From: Perkinsus olseni
Taxonomy: Eukaryota; Perkinsozoa; Perkinsida
Length of the DNA stretch: 64,000 bases
Direction of reading: 5' to 3'
Assembly (NCBI GenBank): GCA_013115125.1
Contig: JABANN010000001.1
Location: forward strand, 1 to 64,000
In this document: positions 35,318 to 45,047 of the stretch, one piece after another
How the letters are laid out: every line of letters starts with the position of its first letter
Numbering within the stretch: the stretch's first letter is position 1
The notes under the pieces: model-generated
Databases searched by the model: none
What the model saw: the letters and a program-made list of their open reading frames with translations, nothing else
Told to the model about the DNA's origin: nothing
Position numbers and translations under genes: made by a program

Positions 35318-36689
35318 ATGGCTACATCTCATTCTCGGAGTGAAGCTCAGTCCAGAGGCTTTTCCTCCTCCCCCTCACTGGTAGGGTGAGACATATTGAA
35401 TGACAATGACCAGCATGACTGCATTTCAACTTCTTCGTTAGGTCCGATCCAGGGTGGCGTATATCATCTTCCACGTTACGCTTTTCCTGCTGGCTCTCAA
35501 ACCACTCGTACACATGGCTGAGAGGTTCGATGACTGCCACTGACAAATGCCGCTTCACTGGAGAAGCTGGATCGTCACCTCTTCAGGACTATTTATCCCT
35601 GGTACACCAAACGGTTCGTCGCGGACGGTAATCTCTCCAAAAGTGATGTGCTCATTGGCTTCCTTGGTCCAATGGGCCATATCGGCTACTTTGGGAGCGG
35701 CATATTACTATCACTGCCTACAGTAAGATCGCTACATGTATCATTGTTGCTCCATTGCTAGCAGGTTCTCCGCTTCACTAAGGGGAAAATGCAACTCAGG
35801 AAAGGATACCAGTCTATATTCGCCGGGATGCCAGTCATTCTCTTGGCATGGATTGTTGGCAACACCTACGCGTAAGCACACTATACAATTCATAATGATT
35901 CGCTGCTATGAATCGTCTCCTCGGGCTTCAGGTACGTCGTGCTCATGTATTTTACGAAGGACGGTAAGCCCTCTGTGGCCACTCTCGTATATATATCCGT
36001 GAGTTGAGCGTTCAGATTTTGTATTCGGAGAACTGCCGCGGTACCAGCATGTAGCTCGTGATATATTAGTCTTCATGCTCGTGGAGGAGGTGATGCTTTA
36101 CTACCTGCATCGGCTGTTTCATGAATGGAAGGCAGGCTATAGGGCTGTGCACAAACTACATCATAGGTAACGAGCACAGAACAAGAATAACCTCCCCGAG
36201 GAAATTGAGTCCCGCCAGTGATATCGTGATACCTAGGTTCACAGCTACCGTCCCTCTTCAAGCCCTACACAGCCACCCGATCGACCAAATTGTGACCAAC
36301 GTGACGCCAATACTGGCCGGGACAATCATAATGCAGTCTCACGTAAGGCATAGCATCAGGGAGAATCCTGATTTGACGAGTCAGATACTTACCTTCACAT
36401 TATGGCTGACATTTGCCTTCATCAACACCTTGGTGTCCCACTCAGGATACGACCACATTTTTGTAGAAGGCAGTGCGGCAGGTGGGTTTTCAATTCAGCT
36501 CATATCAGGTATTGAACCCCGAGATGCATGACCTGCACCATGAGCGTGGTAATTGCAATTACGGAGTACTCGGCATTCTCGACTATTTACATGGTAGAGA
36601 GTTCACAACTAATCTGTACTGACGCTAAACTCTGTCAAGGTACATACCGCGTTAGAGAATCCGGAGCCGAAACTGGAGATGCCAAGTAA
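35318..36689 (+). CDS. Fatty acid hydroxylase/sterol desaturase superfamily (C-4 methylsterol oxidase type)
   Basis: Non-heme di-iron membrane oxygenase of the ER, most like the C-4 sterol methyl oxidase branch. All three His boxes are present in order: HRLFH at 36108-36122 (HX3H), HKLHH at 36150-36164 (HX2HH), and HDLHH in NPEMHDLHHERGNCNYG at about 36515-36570. Membrane segments include VAYIIFHVTLFLLAL (about 35450-35500) and MPVILLAWIVGN (about 35830-35865). HPIDQIVTNVTPILAGTII follows the second box after an intron that begins at 36167. FGELPRYQHVARDILVFMLV precedes the first box. The gene starts at ATG 35318 (MATSHSRSEAQSRGF), has about nine short introns and ends GTYRVRESGAETGDAK, TAA 36687-36689. 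Substrate cannot be told from sequence: sterol or fatty acyl. Confidence 0.88.
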
Positions 36690-37729
36690 AGGAATCAGGT
36701 TCCCTCTGTCGTGCGAATTGGCTTGCCGTGCATATCACATTGCATTCGCGATTCAACGACGACGAACATGTTCTTCGTAAAAACTTTTTTTCCATTGCTT
36801 TCTTCACCATGGCATTCGACATCGACTGAGTGCCGGCGAGAAAGACCGAGATACATTCACCAAAATGGTGGATCACCATTGATGATGGTATTGACGCTGC
36901 GGTCGTTTCTCACCAGAACCCCACATACATTGCGTGAAGTTGAGGGAGGCGTGACATTCTCAGTTCACATTGATGATGCGGTGACTGCAACGCTGTATCC
37001 TCTTGCACCGCAGACGAGAACCAGTTCAAACATGAATCAACCACGGTGTTTTCAGCCCCGATGCCTTCCGATGCCCACGTAGGAGCTGTCGGTACACCAA
37101 CGAGCCGCCCCATCTGATAAATTGCCGATCTTACTTCTTCTCAAGATTTAGCGTGATAGAGAGGCTGTGGCTAACCGTCGACGATGTAGAGTTGTCGCTA
37201 ATGTTCACTAGGGCACTAAGGACCCCCCTTCGGGGCACTAGGGAGCCTTCGACAGCATTTTTACGAGTCTATATGCCTAGGGCTACTGTACCAGCTTCAA
37301 GCTGGTAGTGTCTACTAAGGAAAGATTCAAACGAACGAGTCCGCACGATCAAATACGAGTCTGCCAGTTTGCTGTACAGAACGATGATACTACTCAAATT
37401 TTTGAGGTTGAGCACACGCAGGTTTTTGAGCATGTACTCTTCGTAATATTCCTGCTATCTTACTCAATGCCCCAAGTAAACCTCCTAGACCCTCCTCCGA
37501 TAAGACGCATGCAGCGTAGTCAGCATCGCAATCGACGGGTTTCATCTCGGAATCGAACCGGCAGATGCTTTTCGAGACCATCTTCTAGGGAAATCCCACA
37601 CTCGTAATTCGGTACTCGACGAATAGAGTCGGGGACTCGAAACTCGACACCGACAGATAGGAAGTAAGCACGTTGCATCACTCGGTGTGAAACAGGCCGA
37701 GGACTTTACCAACGGTGACAGCACGCTTT
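36690..37729. other. Intergenic region between convergent genes
   Basis: No credible gene. A perfect 9-1-9 palindrome lies at 37289-37307 (spacer C at 37298). Confidence 0.55.
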
Positions 37730-39429
37730 TCAGTGGAAGGTACTTTGCTCGATAGTCAGATGGCCATTGTCGCCAAACCGAGCCAGACTCACGCCGCCAT
37801 CGTCACGCACCTGCAGAGAAGTCTAATTTGTCGGGACGGCCAGGCATGAGGCATACTATTATTTCGGTGATGCCGCAGTTCTCTCCGCCCATCCTGAGCC
37901 AGGCTTCCGGAGGGAGCTGCAGAGCCCTACAGACAAAGTACCTGAGTGGGAGCTTCCTTGCGGAGCGATGGCAGTGGCTGCCCAGCCTACCTAATGACGT
38001 TCATGTGGCAGACTACGATGTAATACTCATGTCCCTTGGTGAGGTCCTCCTCGTCGTCACCGTCCTCCCCTACCGCTTCTTTGCTGGGCCTACATCAGCC
38101 AGCGTCTCAAGTCCGCCTGCCTGGCCCGCTCGATCTTCCCACTTATAGTAATCCTCTGATATCTTCTTGGTTTTCTGCTCGGTTTTCTTCTGTTCCTCTT
38201 TCTGTGGCTTGTCCTTCTTCTTTTGGGTCTTCTTATGATCTCGTGCTCGATGAACGTACTTCCTGTACGCCGCCTCTAGCCTGTTACCCTCCTCTAGCAG
38301 GCGAGCAGGCCTTATCTTCGAGTAGCTCTGAGACGATGAGCACTGCTCACCACTCCATAACCCGGCACACTGACCCTCTCAGACATCGGCATCGGCACAC
38401 ACGGCCAGCCCTCCGCGAGAATCGGGTCCGGATCTTCATAATGGACTGTCTCCTCGCCTCCGAGGACCTATACAGGAGTTCTTTACCGGCACATCGCTGC
38501 GCTACCGCCCTACCTCGTGAATGATCTCCGCGGTTTGTTTGGCCCGCAGCACGTCCGAGGAGATTAGCTTCTTGAACCTGTCGACGTTCCCGTGAACCTG
38601 ATTCCCTCAAGCCAAGACGCCCCTACTTTATCTTTCTCGTGCCGTACCGGTCTGACTTCATACCATCCGTCATCTGCTTCAGCCGCTGGCCTGGGCAACA
38701 GCCATGTAAACTACCACCCCATGAGGTCAGGAGCGCTGCTACCGACTATCCGGCTTTGCTCCTTGCCAAGCTCCGTCAGCTCGTTCTCATCCGAGTCCAG
38801 GTTGTACTGACCATGTCGTATGAGCAGCAAGTGCACAGTCGGTTTGTACTCCTTCTTCGAGGCAGACTGAGACCGAAGCACTCAGAGGACGGCTCCCCAA
38901 CGATTAGTGGTGCACCTTCTCTTCCCCTTCGCCTTCCTTTTCCGTAGACTTCTTCTCCTGGGCAAAGCAGTGAGACTCCTCCCGTGTGAATAACCTACTT
39001 TTTTGGCATCTTCACGAGGATTACGGCCATCCCAATCCGAGTTCCAAAGCCTTGTCCATTTCCTGAAGTAACACGGTACCGAGATCAAGCACTCGGCAAC
39101 CAGATCATTACGATACGAGTATTGTGTGGACCACACAGTTGTGATAGCCCGTGACTCAGGTGATTGAGTGGTGATTCTAGCTCCTTACCCATATTGGCCC
39201 ATGGTGATCTCTTCCATGCTCTTATGCTTCATCTCATCCTTTATCCAATCCCTGGGATCCTCCTCACACCATACTCTAGGCCTCGGACGGTTCCTAGAAT
39301 CGCTCACGGCGATGAACTGAGAGATGACGAGATATGCGAGAACGATGGAGACAAGCAAAGAGACGAACTCACCCCGCAAGCTACTGCAGACACAGGCAAA
39401 ACGGCCCGGTGGAGGAACTGACGGGACAT
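37730..39429 (-). CDS. PGAM5-type mitochondrial Ser/Thr phosphatase (histidine phosphatase family)
   Basis: PGAM5 is a phosphoglycerate-mutase-fold protein phosphatase of mitochondrial membranes. ATG 39429 gives [19 protein letters not shown] and [16 protein letters not shown], a hydrophobic N-terminal anchor as in PGAM5. The linker has [10 protein letters not shown], the WDxNWDxREP motif of the family. The catalytic core reads [15 protein letters not shown] (His nucleophile, about 38825), [20 protein letters not shown] across an intron, [20 protein letters not shown] (second Arg, about 38560), [14 protein letters not shown], and [20 protein letters not shown] (second His, about 38020). It ends [18 protein letters not shown] to TGA 37730-37732. 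Between the core halves (about 38110-38250) is an insertion of about 50 residues, mostly Lys, Gln and Glu, not found in animal PGAM5 as far as I know. About eight introns. Confidence 0.88.
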
Positions 39430-39643
39430 GAGAAAACTAACAGCAATCTGAGCAACAACTATGGCAACCGCCGCGAAGGGTATCGAGACAGCCTAACGGC
39501 GAATGCCGCAAGGACCCGTCCCATAGGGGAGGGCTCAGTCAAGGAACGGCCTATCAATTATTCGAGGAGAGTCATAGCTTTCTTTCCTTCTGCCCAAGCG
39601 CAAGAGCAGCAGTAAAAAGTATCCGAAACGATACCCATGGCAG

Positions 39644-40307
39644 TCACATATTGATGCTTCTGAAAAACTCCACAATCTTCCAAGTGTGTATCCCCCGAAC
39701 CTCCAGCGACCCGATGTGGAGACGAACCTGGACGCCGGCCGAAGTGACCGAGCCCACCCTTCTCGAGGAAATTACCGGGGCCTCGCAGATCTCCGACAGA
39801 TGACGGCGGCATTGGTTTATGTCTCCCCGAACGTGCCTCACAATCGTGTTGACCTGCGGACAGCTTTACGCTCTGGTCCACACAACACAATCAATACGAA
39901 GAGTGTGAGTTCAAAGTCCAACGCCGACAGCCGGCTCAGTCGGACTAGCACCGATGCATTCGTTCCAAGAGGGATGATTTTAGACAAGTTTAGTCAATCC
40001 GAACAAGGTAGGATATGTACCTCTCGGCCAGACTTCATGAACCGCTTGTAGACCGGATACCGCCCATTAACCGTCTTCAGAACCTAACAGCCATAACTAA
40101 CTGAGCCGAATGGCGCTGTGCACTGCTCACTTTATAGTCGATCCTCTCTCCACCAGGGGTTGGTGCCGACTCTCCCTCCTGCCCATCCTCCTTGATGTGC
40201 TCCACCCTCCTCTCGGGAACAGGATGGACGTATCGTACTGCTGACACCACTGGATGGCGAGAGGACGGCCTCGCTGCCAGCTGGCTGAGGCACCACCCTC
40301 GCAACAT
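39644..40307 (-). CDS. Mitochondrial large-subunit ribosomal protein mL49 (IMG2 family)
   Basis: Three exons with introns 40084-40130 and 39854-40020. ATG 40307 begins a basic, Ser/Ala/Arg-rich leader (MLRGWCLSQLAARPSSRHPV) that fits a mitochondrial targeting peptide. The core reads YKVLKTVNGRYPVYKRFMKS, then EVNTIVRHVRGDINQCRRHL and LHIGSLEVRGIHTWKIVEFF, ending SINM and TGA 39644-39646. This is the mL49/Img2 pattern: tPxGxLPVY, then TxVRKxxGDIxxLxxDL, then a strand-helix end (xxVRGxxxxxVKxWL). Overall size (about 145 residues) fits. It lies 214 bases upstream of the PGAM5-type gene on the same strand; both products are probably mitochondrial. Confidence 0.78.
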
Positions 40308-40558
40308 TATTGGATGAGACGATAGCTGCGCGCAGGGGCATGTGAACGCGTCTTCCCCTAGCGACGTCGCGTGCCTTGACGTATCCGAGAGGTACTGGCC
40401 CCTCACTGCAGCTCGGACGAATACACGACAGCTAGGGCGAAGCGTGAGTATCAGAGCCCCCCATCCAGCGGCGGGTCGGATGCGTGATGGAGCCCTCATC
40501 CACGACAACTCAAGACATCCGCAAACTCGAAACTTTCACCTCTTAACAGAGAATCGTG

Positions 40559-42384
40559 TTAGCTTTGAAATGAGCTGTTGTTGCTATTCGTCGATATTTG
40601 AGGAACCGGTGTGTTGTACTGTACGTAGCTTCTAAGCTCTATCATCTTGCCCTTGATCTCCTCGACCATCGGATGCCCGCTGCCGTGGGTGATGCTCAGG
40701 ATTCGGCACTAAAGGCAACGCACTAGTCATCACAAGGTCCTATGCCTGGTGCGCGAGAGAGCCCGTCCCGACCTACCGCCTTCGCAAAGTACGCTAGGGC
40801 TTCTCGCAGTGAACCTGAGGAAGGATTCGAAAGAAGGGCCAGGGTCATCTTCCAACTCACCATCGTCTAGTGAGAGGATCTTCGCCAGCATGTAAGCGTT
40901 GACGCCAAGGCAGACATCGTACTCTTGCCCGCCAGAAAGAGAAACCTGCGATCAAATTCCTTAGGAAAACATGCTTGAGAACCTTGTTATATTTTATAGG
41001 AAAGAGGCGACGGCTACGCAGTCTGCCAGCTGTCAGCACAACGTTATGGCGGATTCGAACCCAATTCGAGTCCACCACGGCGGGATGAGCTCACCCTAAG
41101 CTCATCGACGAGCCGTCCCGCCCTCGCCGCTTCCTTCCAATCTTGCTTCTGAACGCTAAGCCGCAGGTCTTCCTCTGCATAAACCAACTTCGGATAGGAG
41201 CTGTCCTCATCAGAAAGCGTTGGCCCTGAGAACCCAGCCGCTCATGGCATCCCCAGTTGGCACACATTGAAAATCTCACCTTCCCTCGAGCATCTTTCAC
41301 AGGAGCAATCAAACTTGTATTGGTCATGAAGCCGCTGCCGCCGCTTGGACGTCGGCGTTATGCATACGTCAACGTAGGATATGAACAGCTCGCCTCCTTG
41401 CGGTATGGATCGTATCGCTCGAAGTGTCCTGCGAAGGCAGAACGATTCAAGACTTGATGCTCAACAGTGAACCAGCCCTACACTGTAGAGCCTGAGAAGG
41501 TGAGAACAACATTCGGGGAGCAACTGTGGTTCATGGCGGAGACCTCTCGGTAGAACCCAAGTGCCACGTCCTGAGACCAAAAGCCTATCCTCGGTGAGCG
41601 AGTAAGAACGACCGACCTGCAGAGAGTCATTCGTGATCGTAACAGCGTTGTACCGCAAGACACGCAGGAGGTCCAGCATGATGGGGACAGGAGGGGAATC
41701 TGGTGACACTAATTGACCAGACGGGAGTGCTTGTAGTTTCGTTACCATTCAAATAGCGGCTAAGTAGGATTGCCGTGGAGCCTGAGTCTGCTTCTAGTGT
41801 ATCGTTAGCATCGGCGTGCCGACACATTTCGTCCAGACTACTCTGCACCTGCGAAGCGCTGAAAGTGGCTCGGGGCCCAGGCCAAAGGAAAACCGCACCG
41901 TCTCATCTTCCTCCGCGAGCCAGTGTAGTTTAGCAGCTGCAAGGAACGTGGTGAGAGGAGCTGAGGAGGCGTGGTCGGCAGGGAGTTTCTTTATCTGAAG
42001 CATCAATACTATCATGAGAGCGGCGTTGGGCGGTCGTACCAGTTGGCACTCCCGCTTGTGGGTCCCCAGCTTATAAGCGGCCTTCGCACACCCCTTGCTG
42101 CAGTAGACAGCATACCGACAGCCACTGCATTGGTAGTACTTAGACGCTGAGCGAGACAAGACGCATCGATTATTCCTGCTAGAATATCGACTATACTTAC
42201 CATCAGTGGTCAAGCACCAGTGGCAGCAGGCCTTAGCCATGGCTGGTGTGACGGAGTAGACGAGAGGCTTGTAAGTGGCGATCAGGTCACCCGGAATGTA
42301 GTGAACGGCGTCATCAGCGAACAAGCCTCGGCCGCCAACCGAGCTCGACTTTATGCTGGGAGTTGGTGAGCTCCTCTTGGACAT
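40559..42384 (-). CDS. SMYD-type SET/MYND protein
   Basis: SMYD proteins are lysine methyltransferases in which a MYND zinc finger splits the SET domain. From ATG 42384: SSSVGGRGLFADDAVHYIPG (first SET strand), CHWC at about 42218, YYQCSGCRYAVYCSKGCAKA with KLGTHKREC (MYND, about 42130-42045), LRVLRYNAVTITNDSLQDVA, then EVSAMNHSCSPNVVLTFSG (SET core NHSC, about 41540). ELFISYVDVCITPTSKRRQ follows, then the post-SET cluster YKFDCSCERC (about 41310). A TPR-like C-terminal region follows (EEDLRLSVQKQDWKEAARAG; SLREALAYFAKA; LSITHGSGHPMVEEIKGKM), stop TAA 40559-40561. The cofactor-binding NHSC is intact. An insertion of about 20 residues between CHWC and the second Cys pair is longer than usual. 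About eight introns. Confidence 0.9.
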
Positions 42385-43498
42385 GCTAGGAACGAACTAG
42401 CACTGCAATGATCTAATAAGGTTGAGGTACGCGGGAGAATTGACCCGCACGCAACGAGTTCTACTCAGCCTTGCTCTCGCAACCTTCGAACTCAACGACA
42501 TGAAAGAGGGGATGTACAGAAAACAGACTAGCCTCAAACATGATAAGCCGATGGCTCATGTTACCAGGTAGCAGTTACCTCTTTCCTCAGGCAATCGTCA
42601 GGCCCACGATTGCCTCGAGACTAAGTACTTACTCGACCCCCTAGTATTGTTCGTATACTTCTCGTCGTCGGTTCCCTACAGTGTGGAACCGCCTGTGGCT
42701 TTGAAAATGTCGACCACTGGAAAGGCGTATGATGGCAAATCCCTGATCAACACAGCAAGTAATTGCAAGCATATTGCCATAATTTCAATAAAAAACATAC
42801 GAACCCCCATTCGGGAGATCCACACAGCAACTCTTTCGAAGCAACTAGTTACTAGTTGTCCAACAAGAACTACACAACTTAACTTTCTCTATGTACTGAT
42901 ACCGTTCTACGCAGCGTTCTACCATGTACATCTCAGTTTCCCCATCGAAGACCACTTGAAGTCCTTTAAGGGAAGGAAGATCTTCCTCGGAACCGTACAG
43001 GAAACAACCTCAGCGGAGTTTTGGCCGTCGTGGGACATGCCAATACATCCGAGATAGAACAGCGCGTAAAACTCTCAGAATCACAGTCATAATCTGAATC
43101 ACAGAATGAATCCTCCTCTCCGCCAATATCGCGTCGCGACAGCGCGTATGGCTTCTCTGACGAAGCCCCTCGAATCGGGAATCGTCTCCGGCTTGTTACG
43201 CTCCAATGCTTTGCCACAAAACGGTTTAAAGCGCTCCTTGTCCTTCCGGAAGTACATCGCCGATATGCATTCCATCGGGTACCCTATCTCGCGGGCCGGG
43301 GATAGTGCAGGAGTCTACGACCAATGTACAGCCATTGGCTGTCAGCCAACTCTTAAAAACCTTAGTGGAGAACATCGCCTTTGCAAATGTTTCCTCCCTC
43401 AGCCACAGGGAGGAAACCTTCAGAGAGGCGGGGCCGAAGGGCAGAGGCATCTGAGGGCCTCAGCTCCTTCGGCCATTCACCCTTGAGTAGCTGAGGAC

Positions 43499-43602
43499 GC
43501 CGTACTCGTGCTCGATCACTGACAAAAGGAGATGAACAAACATCTTAGACGCCGTACTCGTGCTCGACCACTGAAAATAGGAGTTAGACAGATATCTTAG
43601 GG
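43499..43602. repeat. Tandem repeat, about two units of 52 bases
   Basis: Units 43499-43550 and 43551-43602 begin GCCGTACTCGTGCTCGA and share most positions. A degraded third copy seems to appear after the gap at about 43787-43830 (GTGCTCTACCA to ATATCTTGGG), followed by a C/G-rich stretch like that at 43609-43631. Confidence 0.75.
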
Positions 43603-43633
43603 CCTAATAGTCCGGGGCCTGGCCCCGGACTGG

Positions 43634-43760
43634 TGGGGGGGGGGGGGGGTGGGGGGCGGGGGGGGGGGGGGAGCAGTTTGTGAGATGTGGGGACGGGGCG
43701 CGCCGGGGGGGGCGGGCGGGGGGGGGCAGGAGAGGGGGGTGGGTTGTTTGNNNNNNNNNN
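43634..43760. other. G-run and assembly gap
   Basis: A run of nearly pure G broken by single T, A or C bases (43634-43750), then ten N (43751-43760). The sequence quality here looks poor. The matching sequence on both sides of the gap suggests a collapsed tandem array. Confidence 0.9.
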
Positions 43761-45047
43761 AATCAAAAAAATTTTTCCCCGCCTAACTGGTGCTCTACCA
43801 TTAAAATTTGTTTTTACACATATATCTTGGGCCAAATTCGCCGGGGGCGGGCCCCGGTAGTGGTGCTGCACAATTTTGGCCCAGCACGAGTCTCTTGAAC
43901 TTCTTTGAAGCAAGTTCAACCACGGGCCTCGAGCAGAGGCTTCAAACTCGACTCTACATTCTTGGTCTTGAAACTTGGCCCCAAATTAACAGGCAATAAG
44001 GGGGCTAGTCCTCGACCCTAAAATATACGCCCCTCAATATCATCGACCGCATCGACGCACCAGACCCCGTCCCGCACTCAAATAGCGCGTCCCAGCAGCC
44101 GGGACGGTACCAATTTGCTTTAGGAGTCGCTTTCGGAGGCATTATGCAAATGAGAACTTGCGAGAGCAACCGAGAGACACTTCCACGGAAACAAGCCGCC
44201 TCTGATATGATAGGAGAGCGTCACACGGTTCGTCGAAAAGGGTGCTGACGACGCCGGAAGGCGGCATGTCAACGGGGAAGGTAACCTTCCGAAGGTTTTT
44301 CTCTGAAATCTGAGGCGCCGGATCGATTCAATTGCAAAGGAAGCAGTTGGCTACACGTCGGACTCCCGGGTTCCTACCTCGGAATCCGAGGATACCGAAA
44401 CACGGTAGAGAGACGTAGCTAACCTTCTGAATAATCAGCTTGTCGTCTTCGAGCTTACCTGCCAACCCTCTCATACTGAGCAACGTCCCATTGATGCATG
44501 GCAGGCGAACTTACGAGCAAGCCGGACTAGTAATAGTATAACGGTTATACTCGGCGCGCCTCAGCAACAGTTATATTATAACTGTAATACCGAAAAGCCG
44601 CCAGGCACGCCGAGCCCGTGGTGAAATAAGTAGAGGTCACGACAACCTGGCAGCCAGTCGCCTCGCCACTAGCTGAGGCTGAGAAGGAAACGACGCCGAG
44701 GAAACTGGAGTGAAGGACTATCATAACAACTCAGTATGACATTTCCGACTAGTTCCAGTGAAGATTCTATACCCATCCAGAAACCATGCATGGGAACCAG
44801 CAGCCTAAGCGGCGGATAATCGTAAATCACTATCAGTGTATACGGCGGGATCTGTTATAATATGCCTGCGGCATTTTAGAACCCATTGAACTGTGTAACG
44901 CGACCATGCAGGTACCCGCTGACGTGATTACATATCTGCTATACTGGTATGCTATATCTGGTATGCTGATACTGATAACAGCTCACATGCGTGAACATGA
45001 CGGAATCCAAACCTCACTATCCCGAGGGTAACATGCGAAAGCATTCT

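Larger units (their letters stand above)
42385..45047. other. Gene-poor region with palindromes, tandem repeat and gap
   Basis: No supported gene; a 136-codon frame at 42647-43057 has no family resemblance. Perfect palindromes, written arm-spacer-arm: 42842-42858 (8-1-8), 43389-43417 (11-7-11), 43609-43631 (11-1-11), 44276-44290 (7-1-7), 44377-44391 (7-1-7), 44535-44551 (8-1-8) and 44567-44585 (9-1-9). Confidence 0.7.

Noticed and set aside
42647-43057. 136-codon + strand frame
   Set aside because: Composition is like random AT-richer DNA, and there is no domain, signal peptide or splice support.
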